Origin: a virus
Direction: 5' to 3' (one strand)
IMG/VR virus record: IMGVR_UViG_3300018080_000697
Location: 1 to 20,195 of that record
DNA: 20,195 nucleotides
The notes beneath the pieces were generated by a model that was not told where the DNA came from, ran no database searches, and was given only the letters and a program-made list of their open reading frames with translations. A program made the translations under genes and the position numbers. Shown here one piece after another: positions 18,433 to 20,195 of the stretch (the first letter of the stretch is position 1; each line of letters begins with the position of its first letter).

Positions 18433-20195
18433 ATGGCAACGCAAAAATGGGAAATCGGAAACATAGATAATTCGCCTGTTGGGCAGGATACACCGGCCCC
18501 TGGGGCGTTTACCGTGCTCAAAGCGTCCACGGACCCGACCGATGAGCATGGTGTGGGAGATCGCGGATTCAACGATGCTCGGTATTGCCTGGAGGCAAAT
18601 AATCTGAGCGATGTTGGGGACGCGGCCACTGCGTTTGACAACATTAAGCAGGCGGCCTCCGAATCGGCCACGGGCGTGGCAGAGCTGGCCACTGACGCCG
18701 AATCCGTTACGGGGACGGCCACCGACAAGGTGACCACCCCGGCCAATATCTCTGCCAGATTGGCGGCGCCTGGGGAAATAGGAGGCACCACGCCCGGGGC
18801 TGGAAATTTTACGTCCGTAAACGCTTCGGGTCTTACCGCCTCCAAGCTGGTGGCCAGCGATGGGAGCAAAAACCTTGAAAGCGTAGAACCGACTGTGTTC
18901 GAAACCGGAGGGGCTCAGGAAATTGATGGGGATAAGCTGGATATAGATTACACCCCAACCCATTACGCCCCTGACACATCTCCGGGGGAAGTCGACAACG
19001 CAGATAATTTAAGCGCGCACCTAAAGGGGCTCGATAACGCCCTTGGCGTGTCATATGGCGTAACATGGAACGAGTCGTCTGATGCTTATGCCAGGACAGG
19101 GCTGTTGGCCGCTGTGGCGTGTGGCAGTAGCCCCGGAAATGCGCTGCTGCCGATTCAAAGACTGATGCGCCGATGCGTGGTCAGCGACGCCGGGGTGGTG
19201 CAATATTATCTGGATCCGGACGACTCGACTAAAAAGGCAGACGGGTCAACCGCCAACCTGGACGGAACAGATGGCCAGGTGATGGTTGAAATCCCGAAAT
19301 TCTATGTCCGCTATGACTACGCCGCCAACGTACACACATGGGACATATCGCTGTCACCGTTAAACGGTTTTTTTCCGCATCCTGCATTTTATAAGAATGG
19401 AGCGTGGGTGGATTATCGTTATATCGGGGCCTATGAGGGCTCCATGTATGATGCCACCGCAGGGGCAATGGTGGCCAGCGGCGATATCGCCACAGATATG
19501 TACGCGAGTGGCGACAAGCTCTGCTCCATTTCCGGGCAGTACCCCAAAACCAATGAGACCCGAGCCGAGTTCCGCGCAATGGCGGCAGAGCGTGGGACCG
19601 GATGGCGACAGATGGATTATTATCTACTGAGTGCGGTGCAATTGCTTTATTTGATCGAGTACGCGGATTTCGACAGCCAGAGCATGATCGGCCAGGGCCG
19701 GACTCAGTTATCGGGAGGCACGTGGGCGGCCTCCAGCTATATCGGGATCGGGGGACTCAGCAACGGCGACGGCAACGGCACCAACTGCGTGGATTACTCA
19801 GGCGACGCCGACGATGCCGGGGCCGATGCCGCCTATATGACCTATCGCGGTATCGAAAACTGGTGGGGGAATGTTTGGAAATGGGTCGACGGGCTGAACG
19901 TCCGGAATTATGATCCGCTTAGTGGCACCGCTTATGCGTCCTATGCCTATGCCTGCAATGACGACACGGCCTTTGCCGATGACACGGACACGGATTACGA
20001 CGAAATTGCAGATGGAGGCCTGGCTCAGGCGGATGGATATTCGTCCACTATTGTGCAGACGGTCAATGGGTTTTTGCCTTTGACGGTGGGGGCATCGAGT
20101 TCGACGAAATTGTTCGATTATTATTATACCTATTTTGACGAGGATCCTAACTCCGGCTGGCGTGTTGTGATGTTCGGCGGTGCTGCGTTTGACGG
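18433..20195 (+). CDS. Tail fibre with C-type-lectin/FGE-like C-terminal domain, putative DGR target (3' partial)
   Basis: The frame is open from the ATG at 18433 (AGGAGG upstream) through the window end, at least 587 residues. Residues 1-180 are fibre-like, with repeated VAELATDAESVTGTATDKVT and GGTTPGAGNFTSVNASGLTA segments. From about residue 200 the protein becomes a C-type-lectin/formylglycine-enzyme-like fold. Markers include MVEIPKFYVRY, YIGAYEGSM, ETRAEFRAMAAERGTGWRQM, LYLIEYADFDSQSMIGQGRT and YRGIENWWGNVWKWVDGLN. The last visible residues, PNSGWRVVMFGGAAFDG, match the lead-in to the variable region of diversity-generating retroelement targets. The template repeat and reverse transcriptase would lie downstream and are not visible, so DGR status is inferred. 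Confidence 0.8.
   Translation, partial: MATQKWEIGNIDNSPVGQDTPAPGAFTVLKASTDPTDEHGVGDRGFNDARYCLEANNLSDVGDAATAFDNIKQAASESATGVAELATDAESVTGTATDKVTTPANISARLAAPGEIGGTTPGAGNFTSVNASGLTASKLVASDGSKNLESVEPTVFETGGAQEIDGDKLDIDYTPTHYAPDTSPGEVDNADNLSAHLKGLDNALGVSYGVTWNESSDAYARTGLLAAVACGSSPGNALLPIQRLMRRCVVSDAGVVQYYLDPDDSTKKADGSTANLDGTDGQVMVEIPKFYVRYDYAANVHTWDISLSPLNGFFPHPAFYKNGAWVDYRYIGAYEGSMYDATAGAMVASGDIATDMYASGDKLCSISGQYPKTNETRAEFRAMAAERGTGWRQMDYYLLSAVQLLYLIEYADFDSQSMIGQGRTQLSGGTWAASSYIGIGGLSNGDGNGTNCVDYSGDADDAGADAAYMTYRGIENWWGNVWKWVDGLNVRNYDPLSGTAYASYAYACNDDTAFADDTDTDYDEIADGGLAQADGYSSTIVQTVNGFLPLTVGASSSTKLFDYYYTYFDEDPNSGWRVVMFGGAAFD
20165..20195 (+). other. Possible start of a DGR variable region (truncated by window end)
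   Basis: Codons for GWRVVMFGGAAFDG close the window. In DGR-diversified phage fibres, variation typically begins just after a GWR-x-FGG lead-in, at codons whose template versions are AAC or AAT-like. GCT, GCG, TTT and GAC after FGG could derive from such adenine-mutated codons. This is a positional inference from the protein family, not from a visible template. Confidence 0.35.

Overview
The window is a contiguous, entirely plus-strand late (structural) region of a tailed phage or prophage. It runs from the middle of a MuF-type head morphogenesis gene into an unfinished C-type-lectin-fold tail fibre gene. The host looks like a moderately GC-rich Gram-negative bacterium. The dispersed short tandem repeats and a dRS3-like palindrome suggest a bacterial chromosome (prophage), perhaps a sulfate-reducing Desulfobacterota, but no host gene is present to prove that.

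Head module (1-4991): a MuF-like minor head protein with an unusual GNAT-like C-terminal extension, and a small Cys-rich partner. These are followed by a Mu I-like protease carrying an internal scaffold start, a capsid decoration protein, the major capsid protein, a small basic protein, a gp36-like (DUF1320) head-tail connector and a Mu G-like virion morphogenesis protein. Tail module (4967-15753): a Mu gp37-like tail terminator with a triple-repeat C-terminal extension, a tail tube protein, and a tail chaperone pair joined by a textbook -1 frameshift signal. Next come a 1000-residue tape measure protein and a gene-transfer-agent-like baseplate block: DUF2460, DUF2163/BR0599, NlpC/P60 and a large tail-tip protein. 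No sheath gene is present, so the virion is probably a siphovirus with a Mu-like head, as in D3112/B3-type transposable phages. Host-recognition module (15783-20195): an HxH-rich fibre protein, four small proteins of unknown function, a stand-alone copy of the triple-repeat domain also fused to the tail terminator, and a long fibre gene whose C-terminal domain resembles targets of diversity-generating retroelements (DGRs). The window ends where the variable region would be expected to begin.

Overprinted on this ordinary gene order is an unusual system of short arrays. They consist of degenerate 7-bp tandem repeats in about ten different words, plus one 9-bp GATC-containing family. Many begin exactly at a stop codon; others lie inside coding sequence, where they create low-complexity peptide (the tape measure C-terminus, the NlpC/P60 active-site region, and the C-terminus of the gene at 16452). 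The most prominent word, GCGCANN, is often arranged as head-to-head arms that could fold into heptad-phased hairpins. These arrays, the putative DGR target and the duplicated triple-repeat domain are the features most worth following up.
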